Part shown: piece after piece, positions 39,263-51,314 of the stretch
How the letters are laid out: every line of letters begins with the position of its first letter
Numbering within the stretch: position 1 is the first letter of the stretch
Translations under genes and position numbers: made by a program
Assembly: GCA_023374025.1 (NCBI GenBank)
Contig: SIJG01000066.1
Coordinates: 372,001 to 436,000 of the forward strand
DNA: 64,000 bases
Reading direction: 5' to 3'
Source: Heterodera schachtii
Lineage: Eukaryota > Nematoda > Chromadorea > Rhabditida > Heteroderidae
The notes under the pieces: generated by a model
Told to the model about the DNA's origin: nothing
What the model saw: only the letters and a program-made list of their open reading frames with translations
The model's database searches: none

Positions 39263-42200
39263 TTTATAATTGAATTTAATAGCTTTAACTGTCTTTTTTC
39301 AATTTATATTTAATAATAACTATAAAATTTTTAAAATTTATATTAAATTCTAATTTTCCAACATTTCTTTGCGTTCTTAATTAATCAATCAATAATAATG
39401 AAATATTTCAACAAAAAATATAATTAAATTTTGAAGGCCTTGACATGGAATATTTCTAAATTCTACTTTTTTGTTGTAAACTTTTATAATTTGAATATTG
39501 TTTGCTAAAGCATTTTATCAACTTTATATATGATATAAAAATTTTAATTTTTTTTATTTTGAGAAAAGAGCTAAGAAAACCAAAAAACTTGGAAATAATT
39601 TTGTTGTTGAGACAGTTTTTTTTAAATAATGTGATTTTTAAAAAATTGACAAGATAATATTTCGGGATTAATAAATTTAAGAGTTGAACCAATAGCTAAT
39701 GAAATTTAAATATGCTTTTTTGATTTGCTTTAACAAAAAATAAATTTAAAAAAATATATTTTAAAATGTTTGTTTTAGTCCACATATAAAATTTATATAA
39801 ATGTGATACCAAAGTATGCTAAAAAACAAATAATTAATTTTTAAATATAGCTATTATTTTCTATCTTTTTCTAAATATTTCATTGACTAAGTTTATTTTA
39901 ATGAAAATTATTATAAAGTTCTTAATTGCTCGAACGAATATAAATTCATTTTTAATTTATTATAAAAAATTCTTAATTGTAATCCAAAATTTTAACTCCG
40001 TGATATTAAAATTAAATTTTTAATTTTTCCTAATAAATCCTTTAATTTTTGTTTTAATTAGGTTTTTCTTTATGTACGTTTACTTACTTATTTTGGCCTT
40101 ATCTTTTTTATGCCATGCTGTATTTCCTCAATCGGTTTCTTGCTTTCATCCAATCAATTTTCTAGTGAATAATTAAATTTTAGTTTTTATTTTCCTGTTT
40201 TTATTTACGAATTTCCATTAAAATTTTAATTTGCTTTATTAATTGAAATTCGTTTTAGTGCATCAATTCGATAATAAACAAAATGCAAAAATAATTGTTT
40301 GTTTGTTTTTGTGAAAATATTATATAAGAAAATTATAAATAAGTTTTTTGTTGATTACTTTTACAATTTTAATATAAATGCTTGCGAATTTCCTTTTTTA
40401 TTATTAAAATTTTATTGTATTTTTAATAATAAAATGATTTATATTATTTATCTATGGTTTATTTTTTAGCTTGGTGAACATTATCTCATGTGTAATAACT
40501 GATCCTTTTTTCGAACGTTGGTTTAAGAGCCTTCAATTAAATTTTTTAGTTTCTTTTAACAATAAATTTGATCGATTTTTTTTATTTAAATTTCATAAAT
40601 AAGTTTTATTTTACAGATTGTATTTAAAATTTCTCATATTTAATAAGATATAATAAATATAATGCATTTTAATATATTACTTTAAAAAATAATTGTGTTG
40701 ATTTCGAATTTTATTATTATATATACTTTGATAGAACATGTATTAAATCCTATCATGGAAAAAGTATAGTAATTTATTGTTTTAATTATTAAAACAAAAA
40801 ATATTTACGATATTTTCAAAAAAAAAGTTAATAACAATTGGAATTATGTTTTTGTGGTTTGTAAATGCAACTTTTTTAAGTTTACGAATTAAAAAAAGTA
40901 AATTAAATTCAAGAAAATATTAAAAAAAATAAAATTGTAGCAAAAAATAATGAAAAAAATTTTCGAAATGTAGTTTTGCCAAATTATCATAATCTTGAAA
41001 AAAATGTTATTTTTTTTTAATACAATTGGTGCTCTTAAAGATAAAAATTAATTATATTTAGACCCAATTTTTTCAAATCTATTTTTCCCATAATGGCGTT
41101 CTCCAACATCTGTTTGGTGTTTTTTATTATTTTAATAATTTAAATAAATTTTTATTGGTAATTCTAATTTTTCTAATTAGTTGTAAGCTGTTTCTTTATT
41201 TTTCATTTAATAAATGCTTTTTATGACATATTATTGTAAAAAATTTATCCAAAATTTTGTCCCTTAACTATTAATTTTTCTTTTGGTGTTGATTATTTAT
41301 TTTTTTATCAATTTCATTTCATTATTACCTGAATTCTTTTTTAAATAGTACAACATTATATAACCATTAGCTTTATTATTTAAAGTTTGTAATACAGCTT
41401 TTATATTAAGTTGGTAAATTTTTGACATTTTTAAACCTAGTCCCCTATGCCGAAAATAGTTGCTTAATTTGTTGGCAATTTTTTATAATTTAAAATTTAT
41501 TTAAAATCTCGTATATTGTCTGGGTTAATATGAATGATAATTATTATTCAATTCATTTTGTTTTAAAATTAATATTGAAATGGATTTATAAGCCAATTAT
41601 TCGCAATTCTTTGGATTGATTTAAGTTAATATAAATTAATTAAACAAGGGTTTAAACTAATTAAAATTGCAATTTTATTTATAAAAATTTTTGATTATGA
41701 AGGTAAATTATATGACAAAAATATTTAATAAATTCCATTTTTCTTATTATTTTATCTATATTTTAGGTTGAGAAAATGATTTTTTATAAATAAAAGCAAT
41801 TGTAGAAGCCTCAACATGTATTTGTAAGTTTTTTCCACGATTACGTTTAAATTTTTTTTGTTTTTATTTTAATTATTTTTTCTTTCAAAAAAGGAATGAA
41901 AACCACCAATTGAAGTTTGAACTCGATGTTCAGCTGCAGAATGCATTACTAGCAATGTTCAAAAGACTGTCATTTGTGGTTTCTTCAAATGGTACCAATT
42001 TTTTATATTTTTTGTTTTGTCACCCCCTCCTAACTTTCGGTTTTTTTAATATTTAACTCTATTATAAATTCATTCCAAAAAATAGTTTTTGTTTCTTTCT
42101 TCTTGATAAAAATTTTTGGTTTGATTGGGCTGACCTACCTAACTAACGCAAAATACATTTAGGCGTAAAAAATGCTAAAATTTGTTTAAAACAAATTCAG

Positions 42201-43433
42201 GAGGTTACAAAACAACTTTTTTATTTATTTACTTTTTCAAATTGAATTTATTTTTTAGGACATTCTCATTTATTAATTTGCAAAAAGATCATGAATATAT
42301 AAAGAAAAAAAATTGGAATCACGACAAAATGCGATAACAATGATAAATCTTAGTTATTTAATTTAAATAAACAAAAATATTTAAAATGTATAATTTAAAA
42401 GTAAAATACTAAAATTAAGGCCTGAATTACTTAATGCAGACTCTAAAGTTTTAAATATTGTCTAAATTAATTTCTTTTTAGATTAATAGAATTAAAAAAA
42501 ATTCTACTACTGTCACAAAAAAAAACTTTGACAAATGAGGCATGTTTGCAGAATAGAGCTTTATCATGCTAGTAAAATGCAAAAATAATGAAAATCCAAA
42601 TTAATAAATATGAATCAACAAAATTAAAAAAAACATGTTAAAAATATAAAGTATAATTAGTATAGAACCAATTGATTTAATTTATAGCTATAATAATAAA
42701 AGAAATACCTAAAAATATATAAATGTTAAAACAATTTATGAACAAATAAAATATAATTTAAAATAATTGAATAACATAGTAGACTAATAATTTAAGCAAA
42801 ATAGTGATAAAGAATGGACCAATTAATTTAAATAATATATATATAAACTTTAAAATTTAGAAAATTCGTTAAATTATAAAATGAATATATCAATTGCAAT
42901 TATTAATAAAAAAAATATTTAAAAAATGATCTAATCTAAATTGGTTTCGAATACGGCTTTTATAACATGAGAGTAAAAAATAAATAATTGTTTGACTCTA
43001 GGATAAAAAATTACGACATCAACAATAATAAAGAATATAAGCCAAAAATCTATATACTTAAAAAAAATCAAAAATAAACATACTGTATTTCAAATTGTGA
43101 AATTTACATTCAATTATTATATTTCTAATATTTGATAATTGCATCAACGGAATTTCCGGTTGATACATTCCTGTCACAGTCAGAAGCTTCGAAACACAAT
43201 AATCATTTAAGGCAATATTTATTATCTAATAATTCAGCATTTAAAATTTATTCGAATGCCTGTGAGCATTAAAGCAAAAAAATTTTCTAATATAATTAAA
43301 AAGTTAAAACAAAAAAAAAATAAAATATTATTAATAATTAAAAAGGTTGATAGAATACAAATAATTTCATTATCAATATTCATCTGTATGTATTTGTATA
43401 ATTTATGTTAATTAAAGAATAAAAATATTTATT

Positions 43434-43785
43434 CAAAATTAAAAAAAAATCTCAAAGTAAAAATGATTTATTAAAATTAATATTTTATTTTTATTTACAA
43501 TTAAAGACTATTTAATAAAATTAGTTGAATTAATAAAAAAAAATATTTTATAAAAAAAAATCAACGATCAACTGTGCAAATTGAAGAAAAACGTGACGTG
43601 TCAGGATTTAAATAAATAATCAATTAAATTGCTACCTAAAATTAAAAACTTAATAAAAATGCAAAATATATATTTATATTTTATAACAAAAACTCATTAA
43701 AGATTTTTTTATTGAAAATTTTCATTTATCATTAAGTAAAACTTTATTCTTTTAACAAATGTTTACAAAAAAAAATTCTTATAGT
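43434..43785 (+). repeat. AT-rich host flank before the 5' LTR, copy 1
   Basis: This 352-bp AT-rich segment ends in the candidate target duplication TAGT directly before the 5' LTR. It recurs at 52678-53028 before the 3' LTR, with one substitution (43517) and one A-run length difference seen. Its composition matches the surrounding host DNA rather than the element. Confidence 0.8.
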
Positions 43786-44469
43786 TGTCGGAACTCTGGG
43801 GTTCCGACTGCTGATCAATTGACCAGCAGAAATGAAGAAAAGAAGTGGCGGACGTTTCCCCCTCCCTTTCACATGCACCCCACTCCGTTCCACCCCTCTG
43901 CTCCCATTTCCTTCCAAATTGTCAATTGTTTTTGTGTGATCCTTTTCCTTCCCCGCGCACAATTTAATCGCTAATTCATCAACTTGCAACTTTTCTTCCC
44001 CCAATTTCATTACGATTTTTACCCCGTTCCTCCCCCCAACCGCCGTAAAATTGTTTGTCACTAATTGCCTCCCCTGTTTATTGTGCGATAAAAAACCCAA
44101 AATTGGAGTGATCAAAGTACTCCGTTTTCCCTCCCCACAATTTGTGATCGAAATGTACCATTTTTTCACCATTTCTCCAATTGTTGCCCCCCGTTCGATC
44201 AGCCCGTTTTCTGCCCAATTTTCGTCCATTTTTTCAATTTTTTATGTAATTTTGTTAATATTTAAATGGCCCCAAATGAACCCAAATTTGCGTTTCCATT
44301 CTCCATTTTGCATTTCCCCATCAGAGAATTGTCCCATTGTGCGGTGAATAAATAATTTTTATTTGTTCTTTGATCATCCGGGAGCCTCCAATCCCAGCAC
44401 ACTCCTCCCCAATCACCGTCCGAACAACAAAGCACAACATTGTGCACTTTGTCTCGACAAAGCGGGACA
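43786..44469 (+). repeat. 5' LTR
   Basis: It begins TGTCGGAACT, with the inverted pair GTCGGAAC/GTTCCGAC (43787-43808) at the edge, and ends GCGGGACA. TATTTAAA (44259-44266) is a possible TATA element, and AATAAA (44347-44352) a possible polyadenylation signal. The frames of 161 and 98 codons inside it are unsupported as genes. Confidence 0.9.
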
Positions 44470-44472
44470 AAT

Positions 44473-44489
44473 TGGCGACCTGGGCAGGG
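44473..44489 (+). promoter_or_regulatory. Primer binding site
   Basis: TGGCGACCTGGGCAGGG begins three bases after the 5' LTR. The TGG start is what pairs with the CCA end of a tRNA primer. The exact tRNA was not determined. Confidence 0.75.
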
Positions 44490-44566
44490 ACCGATCTTCA
44501 GCGGTCCAACATCGAAGGAAATCGAACCGGTGAAAAGGGGGGACAGAAAATTTGCATTTTTGGGCT

Positions 44567-44846
44567 AATTTCCGTTGTCCGTGACGGGATTAGTTCATAG
44601 AAGTGCTTAGTGATAGTCGTCCGAGGCTGCACTAACACAATTAGGGGAACAATAGAAGGTCAAGTGTCTTGCTGTCCGTGGTAGCACTTGACTTTAGGAT
44701 TGGGGGAAGGGGTGAAGCGCGCACAAGCACTCATTAGGGCACAACTCAAGTCGTCCGAGGCTAGAGTTGTACCACACAAACACATAACTGTCCGAGGTTG
44801 GTGTTTGTGAATTCGGCACCCACCAAAGGTCGTCCGAGGCCTAGGT
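44567..44846 (+). promoter_or_regulatory. Leader array of hairpins with a shared loop
   Basis: Six hairpins carry the same loop core, GTCCG(A/T)G, on unrelated stems. Stem pairs are 44572-44575/44584-44587 (CCGT/ACGG), 44607-44612/44630-44635 (TTAGTG/CACTAA), 44659-44666/44685-44692 (GTCAAGTG/CACTTGAC), 44741-44747/44764-44770 (ACAACTC/GAGTTGT), 44775-44783/44801-44809 (CACAAACAC/GTGTTTGTG) and a weak 44827-44829/44840-44842. The position between primer site and gag start suggests an RNA packaging or translation element; that role is inference. Confidence 0.75.
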
Positions 44847-44907
44847 ACTGTCGAAAGGGAATCAAATCCGGACTGATCCTGACGGCTCCCGAAACACAAA
44901 ACAACAA

Positions 44908-44958
44908 GCACACACACGCACACACACACATACGCACACACGCACAAACACGCACAAA
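44908..44958 (+). repeat. CA-rich tract before the gag start
   Basis: CACACA and CGCACA units run for about 50 bp and end ten bases before the ATG. On RNA it would be an unstructured purine-pyrimidine leader. Confidence 0.8.
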
Positions 44959-44967
44959 CTTGCCACA

Positions 44968-47900
44968 ATGTCTGGGCCAATACAAAAAGGGATCATCAAT
45001 GCACTGAAAGCCCTCGACAATGCCAAAAGCGCCACCTCACTCCTTCTACACCCCGATCCTGACCTATCAAACTGGGAAAATGCCGTCAACTTGGAGGCTC
45101 AATTTGACCGCGTCGTCAAGGAAATTCGCTCGATGGAAATGCAGATGGACAGTCTACGAGATTCATCCAACGCCTGGATCGAACTTCTCGCCCGACTGAT
45201 CGGAGACGACAAAGACAACGGCGAAAAAGAATACGTCAAATTCGACAAGAATGAGAAAATCGCCGAGCGATACGACGCAGCAACAACCAAACTTCGGGAT
45301 TTGCGAGATCTCGAAGCAACGCTCAGTGCCGCAGCCAAACTGCACAAAGGCAGAGCCGACCGAGAAGCAAAAGCGGATCAATTGGCTAATCCGCAGCAAC
45401 AAGCGCCCATGCCACCAGCAATGGCAGCGCCAATGGCGGCACCGACATTCACGGCACCGCTCTACCAATTCCAGCCAATTCAGCTGGACAAATTCTTCGG
45501 CCAAAAGCGAAAATGGCCCGAATTCTACGAGTCATTCAAATCAGCAATCGGCAGCCAATCAATCAGCAAAGCGCAGAAGCTGAACTTGCTCCGCAATCTG
45601 CTGGGTGGAGAAGCACGAGAACTCATAGCCGGCTTCCGGCTGGAAGACGCAAACTACGAGACGGTCCTTCAGCTGCTAAAGGACACGTACGGAGCCCCGG
45701 AGGAACACATCAGAAATCTTCACTTTGAATTGGCTAACCTCAAACAGTGCCGAAACCTCCGCGAGACCAAAGATTTTCTGCTTCAGCTCGAGCGGCTCAC
45801 AAGGGAGCTGAACAATGCCGGAGAGGACATCGAAGGTCCTCAAGTGTTCCTCATGCTGGAAAAGAAGCTGACGCCAGCATTCCTGCGAAATATCCTCAAC
45901 AAAAAAGGAGAGGATCCGGCAAATTGGACGACAACCAAATTTCGGGACGTGCTAAACGAAGCCGTACGAAAAGAAGTCCAAATCCAAGAAGTGATGGGCG
46001 AGTACGGACACCACCATCAATCACTCGATCGGCCAGCAAGGCCAGCGACTCAAGCACAAGCACCGCGAACACGCAATTTCGCAGCAAATTTCCGGAACCG
46101 CAACGCAACTCCCGCCATTCGGGAACGCACTTTCATGTCCTCAACAATTGAGGAGGTTCATAAGCGAATGAACCACAACAGGCCGCAACAGCGGAAGTCC
46201 CAACCGAGGGGACTAAGGCCAATTCAAGCGCCTTCTACTGTGCCAATCCGGAATGGCACCGCAATTCAAGCCGGACTGAGGAAGCCACCCTCACCGTGCC
46301 TTTTCTGCAATGGAAATCACTGGAACGAAGAATGCCAGAGATACAACACCGTACAGCAACGGTCAGCCTTTGTTCGAGACAAAGGCTTGTGCTTCAAGTG
46401 CTTGAAGTCAAACCATCGGGCCAGCGAGTGCCCAAGGCCAATCAAATGCTACAAATGCAGACAGCTGCACCCGGCCATACTCTGCCAAGAAGGCATCAAT
46501 GCCACAACACAATCACAACAAGCAGCAGCCGTAACGGAACGGCACCCAAAACAGGATGAGCAGAAATCCACAAATTCAACGGCACAATCAATGAGCAACG
46601 CCGTTCAAAGCAGTGACACCCGAGCTCTGCTAATGACAACAATGGCCACAATTTTCAACCCGTCGAGGCCATGCCATAGCATGATGGCAACCGTCTTCAT
46701 TGACCCGGGAAGCCACCGGTCATTCATCTCAAACACGGCAGCCAAACAGCTCGAACTGACCGTGCTCAGAACGGAAGAATGCTTCCTTACAAGCTTCGGT
46801 GAACGCGAACCGAAGCGTTACGTCAGCGACCGAGTCGCAATCGGCTTTTTGTGTCCCAACGGGGACCGACTCATTTTCAACTTGAACGCACTCAAGTTTC
46901 TGCTCAACAATTTGCCTGTCCTCCAACTGAACACATTGGACAAGCAGCAGCTTCAACAGAAGAAGCTTTTTCCGCCGCATGAGTCACGACAACCGGACGT
47001 CATGCTCGGAATGGATGTCTGGCATGACTTGCACGTTCAGCCAATTGAACGATTGCCGAGCGGATTCACGATTTGCCAGTCGAAAATTGGTAAAATCATC
47101 AGCGGCACTGGACGGATTGAACTCAGTCAACCGTCAAATGTGACATTCGTCCTCACGGTCACAGACGAAAATGTCTTCACAACGGAAGAAGACTTGAAGG
47201 CCAATGAAGAACTGAACAAATTCTACGGCCTCAACATCATTGGCATGGACGACTCTTCAACGCCAATTGACCGTGATGAAGTGATGAAAAATTTCAAGGA
47301 AAACTTGTCGTTCGTCAGCAACAAATACCAAATCGCGTTACCATGGAACGACAGAGTGGCACAATTGCCAACGAATTACCATCAAGCAAAGGCAAGGCTC
47401 ATAAGCCTCATCCGAAAGCTTCGGACAATTAACTTGGTGGACGAATACCAAGCAATTCTGGATGAACAACAGCAGAATTCCATCATCGAATTGGTCGATT
47501 CTGATCATTCTTGTGGTCCAGTCCACTACCTGCCACACAGGGCAGTAATCCGAACCGACAAATCCACGACCAAAATCCGCATCGTGATGGATGCCTCCGC
47601 AAAACCCAAATCCACTCCGTCGGCACCATCACTCAACGAATGCCTGCACACAGGCCCGCTACTTTTGAAGGACCTGACCGGCATTCTCCTTCGGTTCAGA
47701 CGCATGGAAAAGGTCATCCTTGCCGACATTGAGAAAGCATTCCTGCAATTGGGCGTCAGAGAACAGGACCGCGATGCCACACGATTCCTTTGGCTTGCCA
47801 AACCAAAGGAAGCAAATCTCGAACAGCTGAAACGAGAAGACTTCCGCGTTTTCCGATTCTGCCGAGTCAGTTTCGGATTGACCGTGTCGCCATTTCTGCT

Positions 47901-50900
47901 CAATGCCACGATCAGGGAGCACATTGCACTTTACGACACGGATGTTGCACAACGCATCAGTGACAATCTGTATGTGGACAACATCATGATGGAAGTCAAA
48001 CCAAGTGAAAGCATCACTCAACTCGTCACAGAAGCAAAAATCATTTTTGAATCAGCCGGAATGCGGATCCGCGAATTCTTCGGAAGTCACATTGACGAGC
48101 TCAAAGAGCTTGACTCATCCGAATTGGCCAAGGACCTGGAAAACACAAAGGTGTTAGGCATCGAATGGAAGCCACGACATGACCAGCTGATCTTCAAAAT
48201 GCCAATCTTCAGCAGTCCAACCACAAAACGGAAGATCCTGTCACACATCGCAAAAGTGTATGACCCACTTGGACTTATTTCACCGGCACTGTTGCCCGCC
48301 AAGCATTTTTTGCAAATCGTCCAAAATTTGAATTTCAAATGGGACGATCCGCTTCCGGAAAAGATGGCACTTGACTGGATCAATCTAATGCACGCGTGGG
48401 ACGGATTTGGCTTCAACTTCAGGGTGGAATTCCCTCGTCACATTGCGACAAGTCCCAGTGAGGAATTTCACTGCTTCTGCGATGCCAGCAAATCGGGACT
48501 CGGCGTCGCGCTTTACCAGCTCGCAGACACTTCCTACGGAAAAAAGGAAAGCAACTTGATTTTTGGCAAAAGCCATGTCAAACCACTCAAAGTGGCCGAC
48601 CACGATTCAACAATTCCAAAATTGGAACTCCAAGCGTTAACTTTGGGAGTCAAAGTGACCAAGTTCGTCCAAACTCAACTCAACTTCAACGACCAACAAG
48701 TCGTACTTTGGACAGACAGCCAATGTTCAATCGAAAGGCTCAAAGAGGAACGGAAATACGACAGATTCGTCAGTAATCGGCTGAAGAAAATCAGAGAAGC
48801 ACGCTTCAAAGTCATGCACATCCGAACGGATGAAAATCCGGCAGACATCGCTTCACGTGGAACAGACCCACAGAGTCTCCAATCGTCATTGCTTTGGCGA
48901 TTTGGCCCAACGTGGCTAACCAAAGTTAGCCAATGGCCGGAATCAAACGTCACTTACAACCCCGGCGAAGAAATAAGGGAAGTGACGGAACCTCCCATTG
49001 TCGAATGGAGTAATGCCGTACAACAGCGCGAAGAATTCGTTCCTGCAATCCAATTTGAGCGCTTCTCAAATTGGAATCGTCTCAGAGCAACCGCTGCTTA
49101 CGTCATCCGCTTCGCGGTGACCATGCTTCAAAAGAGACAAAATCCAGAACCGACGAACAGTCCGCTTCTCACACATGGGCACCAATCGAAAAAAGGACCA
49201 TTAACGGCAAACGAATTGGAAATGGCCGACGAATGGATTCTGATTGAAACTCAACGACAACATTGGCCCTCGGAATCAGTCATCAATAACTTGAAGCTTT
49301 TCAAGTCTAAGCCTCTGGAAACATTGAAATGCCAAGGACGGCTAGGAAATGCCAACCTTCCCATCCAAAGCAAAAATCCGATATTTTTGCCTGCCGAAGC
49401 ATGGACAACCAAACTCATCATTGTCCACTACGATCGGATTCACAAGCATTGTGGACCGAGGATTCTTCTATCCAAAATCCGCGAGAAATTTTGGATTCCA
49501 CGAGGCAGACAAACGGTCCAAAATGCCCTTTACTCAAGCCGTATTGGGTGCCTGGAATGCAAAAGGGAGAAGCTGAAGCCATACGCTTATCCCGAAGCTC
49601 CTAATCTGCCAAAAGAGCGAGTCAACGAGACACGACCCTTCAACAATACCGGCATTGACTACTTTGGTCCACTAAAAGTGAAGAGAGGTCCCGAAACTGT
49701 GAAAGTGTATGTTGCACTTTTCACCTGCCTCGTCATCCGAGCAATTCATCTGGAAGTGGCAGATGACTATTCTGCCGAAGCCTTTCTCCGCGTGTTCCGG
49801 AGATTTGCCGCCCGACGCGGCGTACCAAGAGTCATCCTGTCCGATCAAGGGACAAATTTCATCGCTGGAGCCAAGGTCATCAAGGAAAATTGGACTACGG
49901 ACTTACTCACACTCGAAGTGCAAGAACAGTTGGCTCATCAAGGAATCACATGGAATTTCAACACAGCCCATGCGCCATGGAAAGGTGGCAGTTGGGAACG
50001 ACTAATCGGCATTACCAAAAAGTCAGAAGAAAATGAGCGGCGAACTCAAAGAGCCGGACATACGCCACCACCTTTATACGTCCCGGAAGACGTATTTCGT
50101 CTCGAAGTATACCAACGAAGCACGTCAAAGGCACCGCAATACTTGGATTACAACATCCTAAATGAATGCGCAGGAAGTGACCACGAAACATGCGCAAAAT
50201 GCACCTACCAGCAAATTGCTTCAAAGCGGAAGCTAATGATCAATGGTTATGAGAAATGCGCCGCGCCAACTCTGTTAATCGCGATGCTTCATGATTGGGT
50301 CCAACGCTTCATCAATTTACGAAACGAAGCGCTAATTCTCCATGAAGAATATGTCATGCCAACGGAAACTTCACAGAGACAGCTCGCTGAGAAATTTTGG
50401 AACGAACAAATCGTCGGAAAACGAAGGCAGTTGACCAAATTGGCTCCATTGACCGATTTGTTGAAGAATTGGGCTACAAGTTGCGACAAATTCGCATTGT
50501 TCATGCAACAAAAACAATTTGAGCCAATCAAATTCAAACCAATTCAATTCGAAAGCACCAATCCAACAGAATTTGAAAATTGGCTTCAAAAGACAAACGA
50601 ATTCGTCGCCCAGGCAGCAACACGAGTTAAAGCAGCTGCAGCAAACCAACCGTTCAACAATAAAGAAGTGATTTGTGTTGGAGATTTGACAGCCGAAGAA
50701 TTAGCCAACGCATCACGTTCACAATGGTTCACCCATTACGTAAAAGACCAACTCCATTTGGCACCGGGGCCTGATGTGGAGCATATCATTTTCTCCTACT
50801 TGGCAAATGAAGAAGAGATTGCCAGCAGTATCAAGCCATACATCCGTCTCTTGGCCAAATCTGACATTGAGCTTACGATTGTTCTTGCCAAAACGGACCA

Positions 50901-51240
50901 CAAATCATGGCTAAAAAACAAGACAGAATGCCACCAACTGGCTAAAGCAGCGAATGCCGGATTCTGCGTCTACCACCGACGTACGGGAGAAGCAAAACAG
51001 CTCACTAATGAAATCCTGGCACGGCGAGAAGAGGAAGATATGGACATTGACCCTCCTCCATCCACCTCAATGGCATCGACACGTCGCGCAACCGCAAAAA
51101 ACACACTCAACATGCTAATGATTGTAAGCATGTTCGGCTTGTTATGGCTTCAACCAACGGCAGCAGCACCGTTGCGAATTCATCGTGCTTCGTTGAGCCA
51201 AAATGCGCAAAGGTTCCTCCAAATGGTATCTGCCCACTAA
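44968..51240 (+). CDS. BEL/Pao gag-pol polyprotein with unusual C-terminus
   Basis: The 2090-codon frame starts at ACAATGTC after the CA tract. Gag has a coiled-coil-like N-terminus, a DUF1759-like region ([15 protein letters not shown], about residue 176) and three zinc knuckles (444-456, 475-488, 494-506). The protease motif at 579 reads DPGS, not the usual D-S/T-G. RT has LADIEKAF (D920) and YVDN (1002-1005). RNase H acids are D1172, E1220, D1250 and D1293. Integrase has H1487/H1492/C1528/C1531 and D1564, D1626, E1677. Soon after E1677 the familiar integrase sequence ends. Residues about 1687-2045 match nothing I know. The last 42 residues contain a signal-peptide-like hydrophobic stretch (2049-2068). 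The frame is uninterrupted. It should be cleaved by its own protease if DPGS is active. Confidence 0.93.
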   Translation: MSGPIQKGIINALKALDNAKSATSLLLHPDPDLSNWENAVNLEAQFDRVVKEIRSMEMQMDSLRDSSNAWIELLARLIGDDKDNGEKEYVKFDKNEKIAERYDAATTKLRDLRDLEATLSAAAKLHKGRADREAKADQLANPQQQAPMPPAMAAPMAAPTFTAPLYQFQPIQLDKFFGQKRKWPEFYESFKSAIGSQSISKAQKLNLLRNLLGGEARELIAGFRLEDANYETVLQLLKDTYGAPEEHIRNLHFELANLKQCRNLRETKDFLLQLERLTRELNNAGEDIEGPQVFLMLEKKLTPAFLRNILNKKGEDPANWTTTKFRDVLNEAVRKEVQIQEVMGEYGHHHQSLDRPARPATQAQAPRTRNFAANFRNRNATPAIRERTFMSSTIEEVHKRMNHNRPQQRKSQPRGLRPIQAPSTVPIRNGTAIQAGLRKPPSPCLFCNGNHWNEECQRYNTVQQRSAFVRDKGLCFKCLKSNHRASECPRPIKCYKCRQLHPAILCQEGINATTQSQQAAAVTERHPKQDEQKSTNSTAQSMSNAVQSSDTRALLMTTMATIFNPSRPCHSMMATVFIDPGSHRSFISNTAAKQLELTVLRTEECFLTSFGEREPKRYVSDRVAIGFLCPNGDRLIFNLNALKFLLNNLPVLQLNTLDKQQLQQKKLFPPHESRQPDVMLGMDVWHDLHVQPIERLPSGFTICQSKIGKIISGTGRIELSQPSNVTFVLTVTDENVFTTEEDLKANEELNKFYGLNIIGMDDSSTPIDRDEVMKNFKENLSFVSNKYQIALPWNDRVAQLPTNYHQAKARLISLIRKLRTINLVDEYQAILDEQQQNSIIELVDSDHSCGPVHYLPHRAVIRTDKSTTKIRIVMDASAKPKSTPSAPSLNECLHTGPLLLKDLTGILLRFRRMEKVILADIEKAFLQLGVREQDRDATRFLWLAKPKEANLEQLKREDFRVFRFCRVSFGLTVSPFLLNATIREHIALYDTDVAQRISDNLYVDNIMMEVKPSESITQLVTEAKIIFESAGMRIREFFGSHIDELKELDSSELAKDLENTKVLGIEWKPRHDQLIFKMPIFSSPTTKRKILSHIAKVYDPLGLISPALLPAKHFLQIVQNLNFKWDDPLPEKMALDWINLMHAWDGFGFNFRVEFPRHIATSPSEEFHCFCDASKSGLGVALYQLADTSYGKKESNLIFGKSHVKPLKVADHDSTIPKLELQALTLGVKVTKFVQTQLNFNDQQVVLWTDSQCSIERLKEERKYDRFVSNRLKKIREARFKVMHIRTDENPADIASRGTDPQSLQSSLLWRFGPTWLTKVSQWPESNVTYNPGEEIREVTEPPIVEWSNAVQQREEFVPAIQFERFSNWNRLRATAAYVIRFAVTMLQKRQNPEPTNSPLLTHGHQSKKGPLTANELEMADEWILIETQRQHWPSESVINNLKLFKSKPLETLKCQGRLGNANLPIQSKNPIFLPAEAWTTKLIIVHYDRIHKHCGPRILLSKIREKFWIPRGRQTVQNALYSSRIGCLECKREKLKPYAYPEAPNLPKERVNETRPFNNTGIDYFGPLKVKRGPETVKVYVALFTCLVIRAIHLEVADDYSAEAFLRVFRRFAARRGVPRVILSDQGTNFIAGAKVIKENWTTDLLTLEVQEQLAHQGITWNFNTAHAPWKGGSWERLIGITKKSEENERRTQRAGHTPPPLYVPEDVFRLEVYQRSTSKAPQYLDYNILNECAGSDHETCAKCTYQQIASKRKLMINGYEKCAAPTLLIAMLHDWVQRFINLRNEALILHEEYVMPTETSQRQLAEKFWNEQIVGKRRQLTKLAPLTDLLKNWATSCDKFALFMQQKQFEPIKFKPIQFESTNPTEFENWLQKTNEFVAQAATRVKAAAANQPFNNKEVICVGDLTAEELANASRSQWFTHYVKDQLHLAPGPDVEHIIFSYLANEEEIASSIKPYIRLLAKSDIELTIVLAKTDHKSWLKNKTECHQLAKAANAGFCVYHRRTGEAKQLTNEILARREEEDMDIDPPPSTSMASTRRATAKNTLNMLMIVSMFGLLWLQPTAAAPLRIHRASLSQNAQRFLQMVSAH

Positions 51241-51314
51241 AGCACACTCACAACTGCACCGCCATCTGAATCGACAATCACATTGAGTACCGCATTCTCA
51301 CCAGAAGCAAACAA

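Larger units (their letters stand above)
29228..43433. other. AT-rich DNA without a recognised gene
   Basis: Fourteen kilobases hold no coding or RNA gene that I can recognise. Two short GC-rich motif islands are listed separately. Other slightly GC-richer spots (29860-29920 and 35975-36050) show no identifiable content. Confidence 0.55.

Noticed and set aside
43744..44229. 161-codon minus-strand frame in the 5' LTR, repeated at 52987-53472
   Set aside because: It lies inside the LTR and its flank, has no recognisable domain, and its duplication only reflects the LTR repeat.
43434..44469. Reading the whole 1036-bp repeat as the LTR
   Set aside because: The segment before 43786 is AT-rich like host DNA, lacks a TG start, and TAGT flanks the shorter TG...CA unit on both outer sides. 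The 684-bp LTR is the better fit.
45099..50901. Many 60-130-codon frames on both strands within gag-pol
   Set aside because: They are shadows of the 2090-codon frame, which carries all recognisable motifs.
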